Source of the DNA: an uncultured Eubacteriales bacterium
GTDB taxonomy: Bacteria > Bacillota > Clostridia > Christensenellales > CAG-138
Direction of reading: 5' to 3'
Assembly (NCBI GenBank): GCA_902765005.1
Contig: CACWYB010000023.1
Location: 1-64,000, forward strand
Length of the DNA stretch: 64,000 bases
Translations under genes and position numbers: made by a program
Shown: positions 7,474 to 15,825 of the stretch, piece by piece
How positions within the stretch are numbered: the stretch's first letter is position 1
Layout of the letters: each line of letters starts with the position of its first letter
The notes under the pieces: generated by a model
What the model saw: only the letters and a program-made list of their open reading frames with translations
Databases searched by the model: none
What the model was told of the DNA's origin: nothing

Positions 7474-9129
7474 TTACTGGATGCCCAGGTTGGCCTTGTC
7501 CTCCAGGCTGGTGGAACCGAAGTGGATGGACTCCAAATAGTCGCGATCGTAGCCGCGGTTGGTGGAGGAGCCGTCCTCATTGATGTGCATGCCGTCGTAG
7601 TTGGTGCCGACCAGCTGCCAGGCAAAGGCCCACCAGCCCTCGTACACGTCGTTCATGCACTTGTTGGTGTACTCGGTCAGATATGCACGGGCGCCGTCCA
7701 CGTCGCCGGCATTGTAGAGCTCAAGGGCCTTGGCGTCCACTTCGGCCTGCTCGGCGAAGAACTTGTCTTCAAAGGTGGCCTTGGCAGCCAGGATCTGGGG
7801 ATACATGAGATCCCACTGGAGCTGGGCGTAGTTGTTCACGAAGTTGAAGGCCCACCAGGCACAGGTGGTGTCAAAGGCCTTGCGGTTGCCGGTGGCCCAG
7901 GCTTCGGGGACGGAGGTCACGCCGGCGTAGATGGGCACGTACACGGTGGTGTCAGGGCAGTCGCAGCCGTACCAGAGGACGGAGCCGATCTCACCGGGCA
8001 TATCCTTGCGGAGCTCGGCCACGAAGGCGTAGCTGCAGCGATACTGCGCAATCTCGCGCTCCCAGTCTTCGGAGGCGGCGGATTCGGGCTTGTCACGGCC
8101 GACGGCATACCGATGGGGGTTGTGGAAGGCGCCGGCGGCGGGATCCTGGGTCATGTCGTACTTGGTGCCCTCCAGATGGTCGGCATAGATGCTCATGATC
8201 TTCTGGACGGTGACGGGCTCATCGGGCTTGATGGCGAAATCATAGTGATCCTGACGGCCGAGCACAGGGAACTCCTGGGAGGGAGCCAGCAGGGAGAACG
8301 CGCGCCATTCACGGCGGGAGGCATAGAACTCATACCCGTAGGGGGTGGGGTTGAAGATCTTGGTGAAGTTGAAGGGCTCACCCTCGGTGTACTTGCCGAT
8401 GGAGGCGGGGTACGCCGTGATGTTGGTGGACCACATGAAGTTCTCGGTGTCGTTGAAATCGATCACGCCCAGGCGGGACCGGTTGGCGCCCACGAAGGTG
8501 GCGTCATCGGGCACCCGGCGGGCCGCCCAGTGGGCGCCCGGGGCCTCGGAGCCCTGCTCCCAAAGGGGACCGGCGCCGCAGATTTCGAAGATCCAGATCT
8601 CATCCTTGTCGGCCACGAGCAGGCACTCGCCGCCGTCCGCATAGCCGTACTTCTCGGCCAGCTCGCCCATGACCTTCACGCACTCACGGGCGGTGGCGGC
8701 CCGCTGCAGACCCAGCTGCTGCAGGTTCGCGATGACGAACAGGCCGTTGGCGGTGTAGAAGTTGGTGTAGTCGCCGGACCAGGTGAACTCGCTGATGACG
8801 ACGCCCTTTTCATTCATGAAGGGATAGCCTACGTTGAAATAGGTGTAGGTCTCGGGGGCCTGGGGGATCTGGCCGACGAGCTTGGGTTCGCTCTTGGTGG
8901 CGGTGCAGGGGTCGTTGTAGATGTCAACCATCTCGTCGGCGCCGTGGGTGCCGCCCTCAACAATAACAATGCGATGATCGTACCAACCGTCGCAGGTATG
9001 GGACACGATGGTGGACCCATTGGCGGTTGCATCCTTGCCGGTAGCGGTGGTGGTGCACGCAAAAGCCGCGCTCATGGGCACCGACAGCACGAAGATAACG
9101 GCAATCAGCAGACTAAGTACTTTCTTCAT
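7474..9129 (-). CDS. pepD: Secreted C69-family dipeptidase (PepD type)
   Basis: A 551-residue protein with a signal peptide (residues 1-24); the mature enzyme would begin at Cys25 (AFA|CTTT), the N-terminal nucleophile of the Ntn-hydrolase fold in peptidase family C69. Supporting segments include TATGKDATANGSTIVSHTCDG, GVVISEFTW and RECVKVMGELAEKYGYADGGE. Family role: hydrolysis of dipeptides of broad specificity; here it would act outside the membrane. It has its own sigma-A promoter with a leader of roughly 135 bases and precedes the DUF6305/permease/AstE-like genes in the same direction, so release of amino acids and their uptake may be coupled (inference). Confidence 0.9.
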   Translation of the reverse strand: MKKVLSLLIAVIFVLSVPMSAAFACTTTATGKDATANGSTIVSHTCDGWYDHRIVIVEGGTHGADEMVDIYNDPCTATKSEPKLVGQIPQAPETYTYFNVGYPFMNEKGVVISEFTWSGDYTNFYTANGLFVIANLQQLGLQRAATARECVKVMGELAEKYGYADGGECLLVADKDEIWIFEICGAGPLWEQGSEAPGAHWAARRVPDDATFVGANRSRLGVIDFNDTENFMWSTNITAYPASIGKYTEGEPFNFTKIFNPTPYGYEFYASRREWRAFSLLAPSQEFPVLGRQDHYDFAIKPDEPVTVQKIMSIYADHLEGTKYDMTQDPAAGAFHNPHRYAVGRDKPESAASEDWEREIAQYRCSYAFVAELRKDMPGEIGSVLWYGCDCPDTTVYVPIYAGVTSVPEAWATGNRKAFDTTCAWWAFNFVNNYAQLQWDLMYPQILAAKATFEDKFFAEQAEVDAKALELYNAGDVDGARAYLTEYTNKCMNDVYEGWWAFAWQLVGTNYDGMHINEDGSSTNRGYDRDYLESIHFGSTSLEDKANLGIQ

Positions 9130-9510
9130 GTTCTTCCCTTCTCCTTATATTTTTGTTTTTGCTTTGCGCGAAACGTCGGCTTGCCGCTCCTCGTTTTTCC
9201 CCCTCCGCGAAAAAGCGGCTGGCCTTCGTTACACGTTGGCCATATCTTATGGGATATGACCCGCTCACGTATATTCTATCACGCGCATGCCCGTTGTCAA
9301 GGGAAACAGGTCCCGGACGTACTTTTATTTTTTCTGTATTTTACGAAAATACCGAATTTTTTTCGGCTTACATCGGTTGTTCTCCGGTTTTAAGCGGGTG
9401 CTATTCCTCGTATGAAAATACATTATATATCATCCTGAGTACTTTGGTCGGATATGCGTATGGATATGCATGCCCCTCCTTGAGGCAAAAAGAACGGCCC
9501 CGGCAGCTTT
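9130..9510. other. AT-rich intergenic region with the dipeptidase leader
   Basis: About 380 bases with no credible gene. The lower half is the untranslated leader of the dipeptidase gene and holds short inverted repeats (for example CATATC-N6-GATATG near 9241-9258 and GCGAAA-rich stretches near 9160-9215). The upper half is AT-rich and contains no recognised riboswitch. Confidence 0.6.
9273..9300 (-). promoter_or_regulatory. Sigma-A promoter of the C69 dipeptidase
   Basis: Minus strand TTGACA (9300-9295), 16-bp spacer, TAGAAT (9278-9273). The match to the sigma-A consensus is nearly perfect; the start of transcription is expected near 9266. Confidence 0.8.
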
Positions 9511-9906
9511 TTACGCGGCAGGGGACCGGTTGAGCCTGTCCTCGATTTGGTTGAGGGTGTTGAAGAAGCGGTGGGTGGCGATCATGGGGCCGAAGAACAG
9601 GACGCCGAACACGTTCCAGCCGAACATGTGCCGCCAAGAGGTGTGGGGGCCGGGGATGCCCATGGCGATGGCCTTTCCTTTCAGCTCCCGGGAGATGTCG
9701 GCCATCCACACCAGGGGGTAAATGAACAGGGTGGGGATGCCCAGCAGGTAGGCCTGCCAGTAGGGCCGGACCCGATGGCCCAGAACCTCCTCCAGCTCCC
9801 CCTGCAGCCCCCCCAGGGGCATATAGAGCAGGAAGAAGAGGCCGGCGGTGAAAAAGTCGACAAAGCCCAGCCAGAAGCCGGGCCGGTGGGTGTGGGCAAA
9901 GCGCAT
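9511..9906 (-). CDS. Small membrane protein, DUF4234-like
   Basis: A 131-residue protein with three predicted membrane segments (about 12-33, 50-70 and 92-110). Features such as YWQAYLLGIPTLFIYPLVWMADI and a C-terminal FFNTLNQIEDRLN helix resemble the DUF4234 family of small bacterial membrane proteins of unknown function; this is a weak family call. It lies 12 bases downstream of the SRAP gene with AAGGAG before its ATG, so the two are cotranscribed. No role can be inferred from the sequence. Confidence 0.6.
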   Translation of the reverse strand: MRFAHTHRPGFWLGFVDFFTAGLFFLLYMPLGGLQGELEEVLGHRVRPYWQAYLLGIPTLFIYPLVWMADISRELKGKAIAMGIPGPHTSWRHMFGWNVFGVLFFGPMIATHRFFNTLNQIEDRLNRSPAA

Positions 9907-9918
9907 GGGGCTCCTTTC

Positions 9919-10524
9919 TCAGGCCTTCTCTACCAGCAGCTCAGGCTGGAGGCTGTGGATCATCTCATGGAAATCCGTGTCCGGGGAGAGCCACTCCTCC
10001 GCCCGTTTTAGGGGCACGATCACCGGCATGCGGGGATGGATGTCCTTCAGGGCCTTGGGGGCGTCCTGGGTCAGGACGGTGAAGCAGGGCAGCCGATGCT
10101 CCTGGGAGGTGCGGATATAGAGGCCCGCCAGGAACAGGGGGGCTTCGTCCGCCGCCCGGAAGGCGAAGCGCTCCTTTTTGTTTTTGTCCGCCCGCTTCCA
10201 CTCAAAGTAGCCCGAGGCGGGGATGAGGCACCGGCGGTCGTTGACGCTGGATGTGAACAGGTCCTTCTCCGGGGCGGTCTCCATGCGGGTGTTGAACACC
10301 AGCATGCCCCGGGTGGGATGGGCAAAGCCCCACTGCATGGGGAAGGCGCCCATGGCCCGGTTCAGGGCGTTGGGGGCGATGACGGGGGCGATGTCCGTGG
10401 GGCGGATCTCCCCCGCGGTCTTCATGTCGGCGCAGAGCTTGGCGGAGACGCGAACGGCCTGCTGCAGCAGATGCCCCAGGTCCTCGTCCCAGAGTCCTTC
10501 ATCGATGTAGTATCGTCCGCACAT
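9919..10524 (-). CDS. yedK: SRAP/HMCES-family protein (YedK type)
   Basis: A 201-residue protein with the full SRAP signature: MCGRYY (Cys2, which in the family becomes the N-terminal residue and forms a thiazolidine link to abasic sites), NTRMETAPEK, RRCLIPASGYFEW with the conserved Glu, and IHPRMPVIV with the conserved His. Family role: shielding of abasic sites in single-stranded DNA during replication or SOS. GGAGG lies 5 bases before the start. It has its own promoter and is followed by the small membrane protein. Confidence 0.93.
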   Translation of the reverse strand: MCGRYYIDEGLWDEDLGHLLQQAVRVSAKLCADMKTAGEIRPTDIAPVIAPNALNRAMGAFPMQWGFAHPTRGMLVFNTRMETAPEKDLFTSSVNDRRCLIPASGYFEWKRADKNKKERFAFRAADEAPLFLAGLYIRTSQEHRLPCFTVLTQDAPKALKDIHPRMPVIVPLKRAEEWLSPDTDFHEMIHSLQPELLVEKA

Positions 10525-10592
10525 GGCCGCCTCCCCTCTCCCCCTCCGGGGCGATATGTTTTGCGTTGCCGGGTCCTCCCCTTTCTGTTTTT

Positions 10593-10621
10593 AGTATACC
10601 AAACGCCGGAAAAAATGACAA
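10593..10621 (-). promoter_or_regulatory. Sigma-A promoter of the SRAP gene
   Basis: Minus strand TTGTCA (10621-10616), 17-bp spacer, TATACT (10598-10593). No LexA-type palindrome is obvious next to it. Confidence 0.75.
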
Positions 10622-10627
10622 CCGAAA

Positions 10628-10662
10628 CCAAAAGGGCTGCCGGAGCGCAGGCCCCGGCAGCC
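10628..10662 (-). terminator. Terminator of the pullulanase gene
   Basis: A 9-bp stem GGCTGCCGG / CCGGCAGCC (10654-10662 with 10635-10643) is followed by CTTTTTGG on the minus strand. It partly overlaps the -35 region of the SRAP promoter. Confidence 0.85.
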
Positions 10663-10676
10663 GGTTCGCATCTTGA

Positions 10677-13343
10677 TTATTTGGCCGCCAGCAGCACAGC
10701 GGTCTTTCCCTCCAGGGGAAGGGTGCCCGCAAAATCGCCGGTGGCGCCCCAGAGGGCGGTCCACTCTCCCGCCGGCAGATCGACGGTCATGGGATCCTGG
10801 TTGGGGTTGGCCACCAGATAGCCCGCCAGCTTCCCTTCCCAGGTGTAGGCGGCGGCGATGGCGCTGCCCTCCAGGACCTCCCCGACTACGGTGCCGTTGT
10901 ACAGCCAGGGGTTGGCCTTCCTCAGGGCGATGAGCTCCCGGTAGCAAAGCATCATGTCATAGGCGTCGCTGCCCGGAACAAGGGCCTCCCAGTCGATGTT
11001 GTTCACGGCGTCGGAGGCGTTGTAGCTGTTCTCGTTGCCACCCTTGGAGCGGAGCATCTCCTCCCCCGCCAGGAAGAAGGGGGTGCCCTTGCTGAAGAGG
11101 ACCATGGCGGCCCCCAGCCGGTTCATCGCAAGGCGCTGCTCCACGGTGGCGTTGGGATCGGCGTTGGCAAGGATATCCCACAGGGTGCGGTTGTCGTGGG
11201 AGGACATGTAGTTGATCATGAGGGCGTCGTCCACCTTCCAGCTGGCTCCCGTGTGCTCCCCGCCGGTGATGCCGAAGAGGACCCTATTGGCGGAGTCCTT
11301 GCTGGCGCTGCCGCTGATCCAGCCCTTGGCCTTGGCGTCGAAAACGCTGCCCTTGAGGCCGTCGCGGATGACGTCGTTGAACACGGCCACAGCGCCGATG
11401 GCGCCCTCGGAGGCCTTCACCTCCCGGATGTTGGCCTGGATGGCCCGCTGGTTCTCCCGCAGGGGCGTGGTGCCGCCGGTCCAGCCCTCGCCGTAGAGGA
11501 TGGCCTGGGGGTTGATGGCATGGACGGCCTTCTCGATCCGCTGCATGGTATCCAGGTCATGAAGGCCCATCAGGTCGAAGCGGAAGCCGTCGATGTGGTA
11601 CTCGGTCAGCCAGTAGGTCAGAGAGTCGACCATGTACTTGCGGAACATCTTGCGCTCGGAGGCGGTCTCGTTGCCGCAGCCGGAGCCGTTGGAGCTGTCG
11701 CCGGTGTTGGTGTAGCGGTAATAGTAGTAGGGCACGATCCGGTTCAGGTTGGAGTCCTGGGAATAGGTGTGGTTGTACACCACGTCCATGACCACGGCCA
11801 GGCCGTTTGCATGGAGGGCCTGGACCATCTGCTTGAACTCGTTCACCCGCACCTCCCCGTGGAAGGGGTCGGTGGAATAGCTCCCCTCGGGGGCGTTGTA
11901 GTTCTTGGGATCATAGCCCCAGTTGAAGGCGCTGGCGGTGGTCTCGTCCACGGTGGCGTAGTCATAGACCGGCTGCAGATGCACGTGGGTGACCCCCAGC
12001 TGCTTCAGGTATTCCACGCCCACGGCTTCCCCGGCGGCGTTGGTCAGGCCCGTTTCCGTGAAGGCCAGGTACTTGCCCGGGTATTGGGAGGCGGAGATCC
12101 GGTTGGAGAAGTCCCGCACATGGACCTCCCAGATCACCGCGTCCCGGTAGGAGGAAAGGCCGGGATCGAAGGCTTCGTCCCGGAAGCCCTCCGGATCAGT
12201 CAGGCTCAGGTCGATGACCATGCCCCTGTCCCCGTTTACGCCCACGGCCCGGGCGTAGGGGTCCACCGCCTCCTGGGTACCCACGGCGGTGGTGACGGTG
12301 TAGGTGTAGTAGGTGCCGTGGCCGCAGGGATAGTCAAGGGTCCAGACGCCCTGGTTCACCCGGTTCATGTCCAGGGATTCCGTGGCTTCGCCCCCGTTCC
12401 CCGCCGCAAAGAGGTTCAGCACCACCCGGCTGGCCGTGGGGGCCCAGACCTTGAAGGTGGTGGTGCCGTCGTCGTGGAGGATGGCCCCCAGGTCGTCCCC
12501 CTCGTAGGTATACTTGGCCAGGAAGGCGGAGCTGTCGAAGATGGCCGTGGGCACCGCCACCTGCTCCCCGTAACCCTCGATGGAAACCAGGCAGGATGCC
12601 GTGATGTCCAGGTTCTCCTTGGTGGTGATGACGCCGGAGATCACGCTGTTGTTCAGGCTGGAGAGCTTCTCCACGGTCAGGGGCTGGCCGTTGACCGTGA
12701 CCTTGACCTGGTCCAGGCTGGTGAGCCGGGCCGCCGGCTCGATGGTGTATTTGATCTGGTTCTCCGCGATGATCCCCGCGAACTTGAAGGTCAACTTCTG
12801 CTGCAGATTCATGCCGCCGTCCTCGCTGTAGTAGATGGTTTCCTCACCGGATTTGAGGAAGACGGACACATCCTCCCCCGTCATCTTCACGAACCGGTCC
12901 CCGTCGAAGTCCTTGGTGGCCGTGCCCCAGCTGGTTCCGCCCACGTCGGAGCAGCCCGTGCGGACGATGAAGCCCACCTCCTCCACATCCAGGGGGACGT
13001 TCACCACCACCTTGGCCCCATAGGCGCAGGGGTGCATGGGGTAGCTCCGGCCGTCCTTGCCCTTGAACCAGATCCACATGTCGCTGGTGTCGAAGTCGAT
13101 GGATGCTTTGGTCCAGTAGAGGGAGAGCTGGACGCAGCCCTCCTCCCGGGGCAGCTCATATTCCCCGGGCGCCGGCTCGGCTTCCGGTTCCGTTTCCGGC
13201 GCTGGGGCCGGGGCTTCCGTGGGCGCCGGCGCGGCGGTCGCCTCCGCCTGGGGGGCTTCCGTGGCCGTGGGCGCTTGGGCCGCCGGGGCCGCGCAGGCCG
13301 CCAGCATCAGCAGGGCCAGCAAAAGAGCGAATAGCTTTTTCAT
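10677..13343 (-). CDS. pulA: Extracellular pullulanase type I lipoprotein (GH13)
   Basis: An 888-residue lipoprotein: lipobox LLMLAAC (Cys17), a Pro/Ala/Thr/Glu linker to about 58, a CBM41/PUD-like N-terminal module (VQLSLYWTKASIDFDTSDMW), a CBM48-like module (about 285-380, TTTFKVWAPTASRVVL) and the GH13 barrel. The pullulanase signature FNWGYDPKNYNAPEGSYS is present. Catalytic residues are visible: nucleophile Asp590 (DGFRFDLMG), acid Glu619 (YGEGWTGG) and Asp717 (NYMSSHDNRT). It would hydrolyse alpha-1,6 bonds of pullulan, starch or glycogen branches at the cell surface. It has a good ribosome binding site and its own promoter and terminator, so it is monocistronic. No maltodextrin transporter is adjacent. 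Confidence 0.93.
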   Translation of the reverse strand: MKKLFALLLALLMLAACAAPAAQAPTATEAPQAEATAAPAPTEAPAPAPETEPEAEPAPGEYELPREEGCVQLSLYWTKASIDFDTSDMWIWFKGKDGRSYPMHPCAYGAKVVVNVPLDVEEVGFIVRTGCSDVGGTSWGTATKDFDGDRFVKMTGEDVSVFLKSGEETIYYSEDGGMNLQQKLTFKFAGIIAENQIKYTIEPAARLTSLDQVKVTVNGQPLTVEKLSSLNNSVISGVITTKENLDITASCLVSIEGYGEQVAVPTAIFDSSAFLAKYTYEGDDLGAILHDDGTTTFKVWAPTASRVVLNLFAAGNGGEATESLDMNRVNQGVWTLDYPCGHGTYYTYTVTTAVGTQEAVDPYARAVGVNGDRGMVIDLSLTDPEGFRDEAFDPGLSSYRDAVIWEVHVRDFSNRISASQYPGKYLAFTETGLTNAAGEAVGVEYLKQLGVTHVHLQPVYDYATVDETTASAFNWGYDPKNYNAPEGSYSTDPFHGEVRVNEFKQMVQALHANGLAVVMDVVYNHTYSQDSNLNRIVPYYYYRYTNTGDSSNGSGCGNETASERKMFRKYMVDSLTYWLTEYHIDGFRFDLMGLHDLDTMQRIEKAVHAINPQAILYGEGWTGGTTPLRENQRAIQANIREVKASEGAIGAVAVFNDVIRDGLKGSVFDAKAKGWISGSASKDSANRVLFGITGGEHTGASWKVDDALMINYMSSHDNRTLWDILANADPNATVEQRLAMNRLGAAMVLFSKGTPFFLAGEEMLRSKGGNENSYNASDAVNNIDWEALVPGSDAYDMMLCYRELIALRKANPWLYNGTVVGEVLEGSAIAAAYTWEGKLAGYLVANPNQDPMTVDLPAGEWTALWGATGDFAGTLPLEGKTAVLLAAK

Positions 13344-13392
13344 AGACGTTCCTCCTTTATGGCATCCTTTGGGGGGCTCCCTTTATATCTGC

Positions 13393-13421
13393 ATTATAGC
13401 CAAATCGGGGGAATAAAACAA
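13393..13421 (-). promoter_or_regulatory. Promoter of the pullulanase gene
   Basis: Minus strand TTGTTT (13421-13416), 17-bp spacer, TATAAT (13398-13393). I see no clear CcpA cre site around it. Confidence 0.75.
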
Positions 13422-13425
13422 GACG

Positions 13426-13453
13426 CAAAACGCCGCCCCGGGGGGGACGGCGT
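13426..13453 (-). terminator. Terminator of the SLC13-type permease gene
   Basis: Stem ACGCCG / CGGCGT around a GC-rich core (13430-13435 and 13448-13453), with a TTTTGCG tail on the minus strand. Confidence 0.75.
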
Positions 13454-13468
13454 CCAGATGCTGACAGC

Positions 13469-14761
13469 TTAAAAGCAGGGGTACATGGTCATGCCCACCA
13501 GAACCGTGATCACGCCCATGAGGATGGCCGGGAGCCAGCCCATCTTGAGAAGCGCCTTCTGATCATAGCCGCCAGCGCCCATCATCATGGGCACCACGGA
13601 GGTGGCCATGGGGGTCATGACGGAGCACATGGAGCCGATGTAGCACATCTCCATAAGGCCCCGGGGGTCGCACTTGAGGGACATGGAGGTGAGGATCACC
13701 AGGGGGATGAGGATCTTGCTCACCGCCCGGTTGTAGAGGAGGCTGGTCATGACGAAGGCGGCCAGGAAGAAGATGGCGCCGATGAGATAGTTGTTGTGGA
13801 CGCCGCCAAGAAGGCCCGCCACCGCGTCGCCCACCAGCTCCCCGGCCCCCGTGTTGGCAAAGGCGCTGCCCAGGGTGACCACGCCCACGTAGAGCAGGAT
13901 GATGTCCAGGCACATGTTGTCGATGGCTTCCTTCTGAGTCAGGACCCCGGTGAGCACCAAAAAGGCGGCCCCGCAGGCGGGGATGATCCAGGAGGGCAGG
14001 CCGAAGGACTGGCAGATGAGGCAGAGGATGACGCCGAAGAAGACCACATAGCCGATGACCTCCCGGACCGGGGACAGGGGCTCCTTTTGGGCCTTTTTCC
14101 GGCTCTCCACCATGCTGATGGGCACGATGGGGGCGTCGGGGGCGAACTTGGGGGCAAAGAAGATGGCCCAGACGAGCACGAAGGCGGACACGAAGAGCTT
14201 GATGTTCATCTGGGTGAACATGGTGAACTGGTAGTCCGCGATGCCGTACTCCAGCAGATAGCCGTTGTCCTCGATGAAGGTGGCGGCATAGGGACCGATG
14301 GGCATGATGGTGAAGGAGGTGGTCACGGTGACCAGGCCGATGGAGTACATCATCTTGGAGGGGCTCACCTTCATCTCCTCGCACATGGCGATGACCAGGG
14401 GGCACACCAGGGCGAAGAGGGCCGTGATGCTGGGAATGAACTGGCCCAGGATGAAGGTGACCAGCACATAGCCCGCCAGGACCTTGGTGAAGGAGCCCTT
14501 GGAGACCCTGTACACCAGCTTGGAGAGGTGGTTCACCATCTGGGTGCGGCTCAGGCCCGCGGCGATAATGAACATGGAGATCATGGTGACCACCGTGTTG
14601 CTGCCCATGTTCCCCAGGGCGGTTTTGGAATCCACACAGCCCGCCACCACCAGGACCAGCATGCCGATGATGCTGGTCAGGGCCATGGGGAGCTTGTTCA
14701 GGGAAAAGCTGACGATCATGAACAGGAACACGATCAAGGTTACGGCCATTTGCACATCCAT
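13469..14761 (-). CDS. SLC13/CitT-like ion-transporter superfamily permease
   Basis: A 430-residue membrane protein with about 11-12 hydrophobic segments and the two-fold repeated architecture of the IT superfamily; re-entrant motifs are visible in SFTIMPIGPYAATF and in the C-terminal MCSVMTPMATSVVPMMMGAGGY. The family moves dicarboxylates, citrate, sulfate or arsenite with Na+ or H+; the sequence alone does not fix the substrate. GGAG-rich sequence precedes the ATG. Its promoter overlaps the end of the upstream PHP phosphatase gene, and a terminator follows, so it can be expressed alone. Confidence 0.8.
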   Translation of the reverse strand: MDVQMAVTLIVFLFMIVSFSLNKLPMALTSIIGMLVLVVAGCVDSKTALGNMGSNTVVTMISMFIIAAGLSRTQMVNHLSKLVYRVSKGSFTKVLAGYVLVTFILGQFIPSITALFALVCPLVIAMCEEMKVSPSKMMYSIGLVTVTTSFTIMPIGPYAATFIEDNGYLLEYGIADYQFTMFTQMNIKLFVSAFVLVWAIFFAPKFAPDAPIVPISMVESRKKAQKEPLSPVREVIGYVVFFGVILCLICQSFGLPSWIIPACGAAFLVLTGVLTQKEAIDNMCLDIILLYVGVVTLGSAFANTGAGELVGDAVAGLLGGVHNNYLIGAIFFLAAFVMTSLLYNRAVSKILIPLVILTSMSLKCDPRGLMEMCYIGSMCSVMTPMATSVVPMMMGAGGYDQKALLKMGWLPAILMGVITVLVGMTMYPCF

Positions 14762-14832
14762 TTTCTCCGCACCCTCCCGGAAAGAGTAATCCCTGTCGGC
14801 CCCGGTTTTTCCCCGCGGGCCGGCGTTTCTTC

Positions 14833-14862
14833 AGTATATAATCTCCCCCGTGCCCTTGTCAA
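14833..14862 (-). promoter_or_regulatory. Promoter of the SLC13-type permease
   Basis: Minus strand TTGACA (14862-14857), 18-bp spacer, TATACT (14838-14833). The -35 overlaps the stop codon of the PHP-domain gene. Confidence 0.75.
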
Positions 14863-15641
14863 GACGCCCGGGTCTTCCCCGGGGAACAGAGGGACAGATC
14901 CTCCTGGGGCGTGAGGCCGAACCGCTGTAGATACGCCATGGCCCGGGCCACCTGCGCGGGGTGCCCCACGTCGTTGGGGGCATGGGCGTCCGAACCCAGG
15001 ATCACCCGGCAGCCCGCCTCCCTGACCAGGGGCCAGAAGCGGTCGCAGGGGTAGCAGCGTCCCTCCCGCATGCCCAGGATGTTCAGCTCCAAGGGCATGT
15101 CCAGCGCCTTCGCCCTTTGACAGAGGCGGCTCATCTCCTGGCGATAGACCTGGTCCGGCCCCACGTAATGGAACAGGTCCGGGTGGGCCACACAGGCGTA
15201 GGCCCCGGTCTCCATGCCCTCGATGACCCGGTCCACATAGGTGGAGAGGGCCTGGCGGCTCAGCTGGCTGGCCGGGTTATAGATGGTCTCGGCACTGTCG
15301 TTGAAGTGCTGAGCGAGCAGCAGATACTCCACCGGGTAGGGGGCGATGAGCGCCCGCATGGCCGGGAAGAGGTCCGGGTAGTACTCCGCCTCAAAGCCCA
15401 GGCGGATATCGATTTGGCCCTTGTATTCCCTTTTCAGGTCCAGAACGGAGGTCACATAGTCCTCCAGCAGGCGCAGCGGCACCCGGAACCGGGATTCATG
15501 TCCGTCTTGAAAGGGCATGGGCACGTGGTCGGAAAAGCCCAGCACCTTGAGCCCCCGCTCTATGGCGGTGTCCACATAGGCTCTGTCCTCCCCCACGGCG
15601 TGGCCGCAGCGGAAGGTGTGGGTGTGGTAGTTGGCGGTCAT
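14859..15641 (-). CDS. PHP-domain phosphatase, histidinol-phosphatase (HisK) type
   Basis: A 260-residue protein starting MTANYHTHTFRCGHAVG. The paired histidines in YHTHT, plus GFSDHVP, LGFEAEYY, CVAHPDLF and LGSDAHAPNDVG, form the PHP trinuclear metal site. The family includes histidinol-phosphate phosphatase (last phosphatase step of histidine synthesis) and related phosphoesterases; no his genes are adjacent, so the substrate is inferred from family only. The start at 15641 is chosen because GAAGGAG lies 9 bases upstream; a longer frame upstream would run through the promoter. Confidence 0.85.
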   Translation of the reverse strand: MTANYHTHTFRCGHAVGEDRAYVDTAIERGLKVLGFSDHVPMPFQDGHESRFRVPLRLLEDYVTSVLDLKREYKGQIDIRLGFEAEYYPDLFPAMRALIAPYPVEYLLLAQHFNDSAETIYNPASQLSRQALSTYVDRVIEGMETGAYACVAHPDLFHYVGPDQVYRQEMSRLCQRAKALDMPLELNILGMREGRCYPCDRFWPLVREAGCRVILGSDAHAPNDVGHPAQVARAMAYLQRFGLTPQEDLSLCSPGKTRAS

Positions 15642-15684
15642 AACAAGTCTCCTTCGGGAACGAAGCCGTTCCCCCATCCGCCCC

Positions 15685-15712
15685 ATTATACCAGCTTGCC
15701 GAAAAAGCGCAA
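15685..15712 (-). promoter_or_regulatory. Promoter of the PHP phosphatase gene
   Basis: Minus strand TTGCGC (15712-15707), 16-bp spacer, TATAAT (15690-15685), divergent from the guaA promoter. Confidence 0.65.
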
Positions 15713-15764
15713 GGAGCCCCGCCCTGCCCTCCGAAAAAAAATATACAAACTTGCGATCTGGTCC

Positions 15765-15793
15765 TTGCGGTGGGGCGGATATCGTGGTATTAT
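15765..15793 (+). promoter_or_regulatory. Promoter of the GMP synthase gene
   Basis: TTGCGG (15765-15770), 17-bp spacer, TATTAT (15788-15793). The leader is only about 25 bases, leaving no room for a purine riboswitch. Confidence 0.65.
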
Positions 15794-15825
15794 GTGTCAT
15801 TATCGGATTATATGGAGGTGGCACT

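Noticed and set aside
7408-7530. Promoter for the DUF6305 gene in the gap after the dipeptidase
   Set aside because: I could not find a -35/-10 pair with acceptable match and spacing on the minus strand.
7408-9393. 661-codon plus-strand frame opposite the C69 dipeptidase
   Set aside because: Antisense shadow; no ribosome binding site, no recognisable motif, low-complexity composition.
11196-13334. 712-codon plus-strand frame opposite the pullulanase
   Set aside because: Antisense shadow of a GC-rich gene with all catalytic motifs on the other strand.
15765-15825. Purine riboswitch before guaA
   Set aside because: The predicted leader is too short and no aptamer-like three-way junction is visible.
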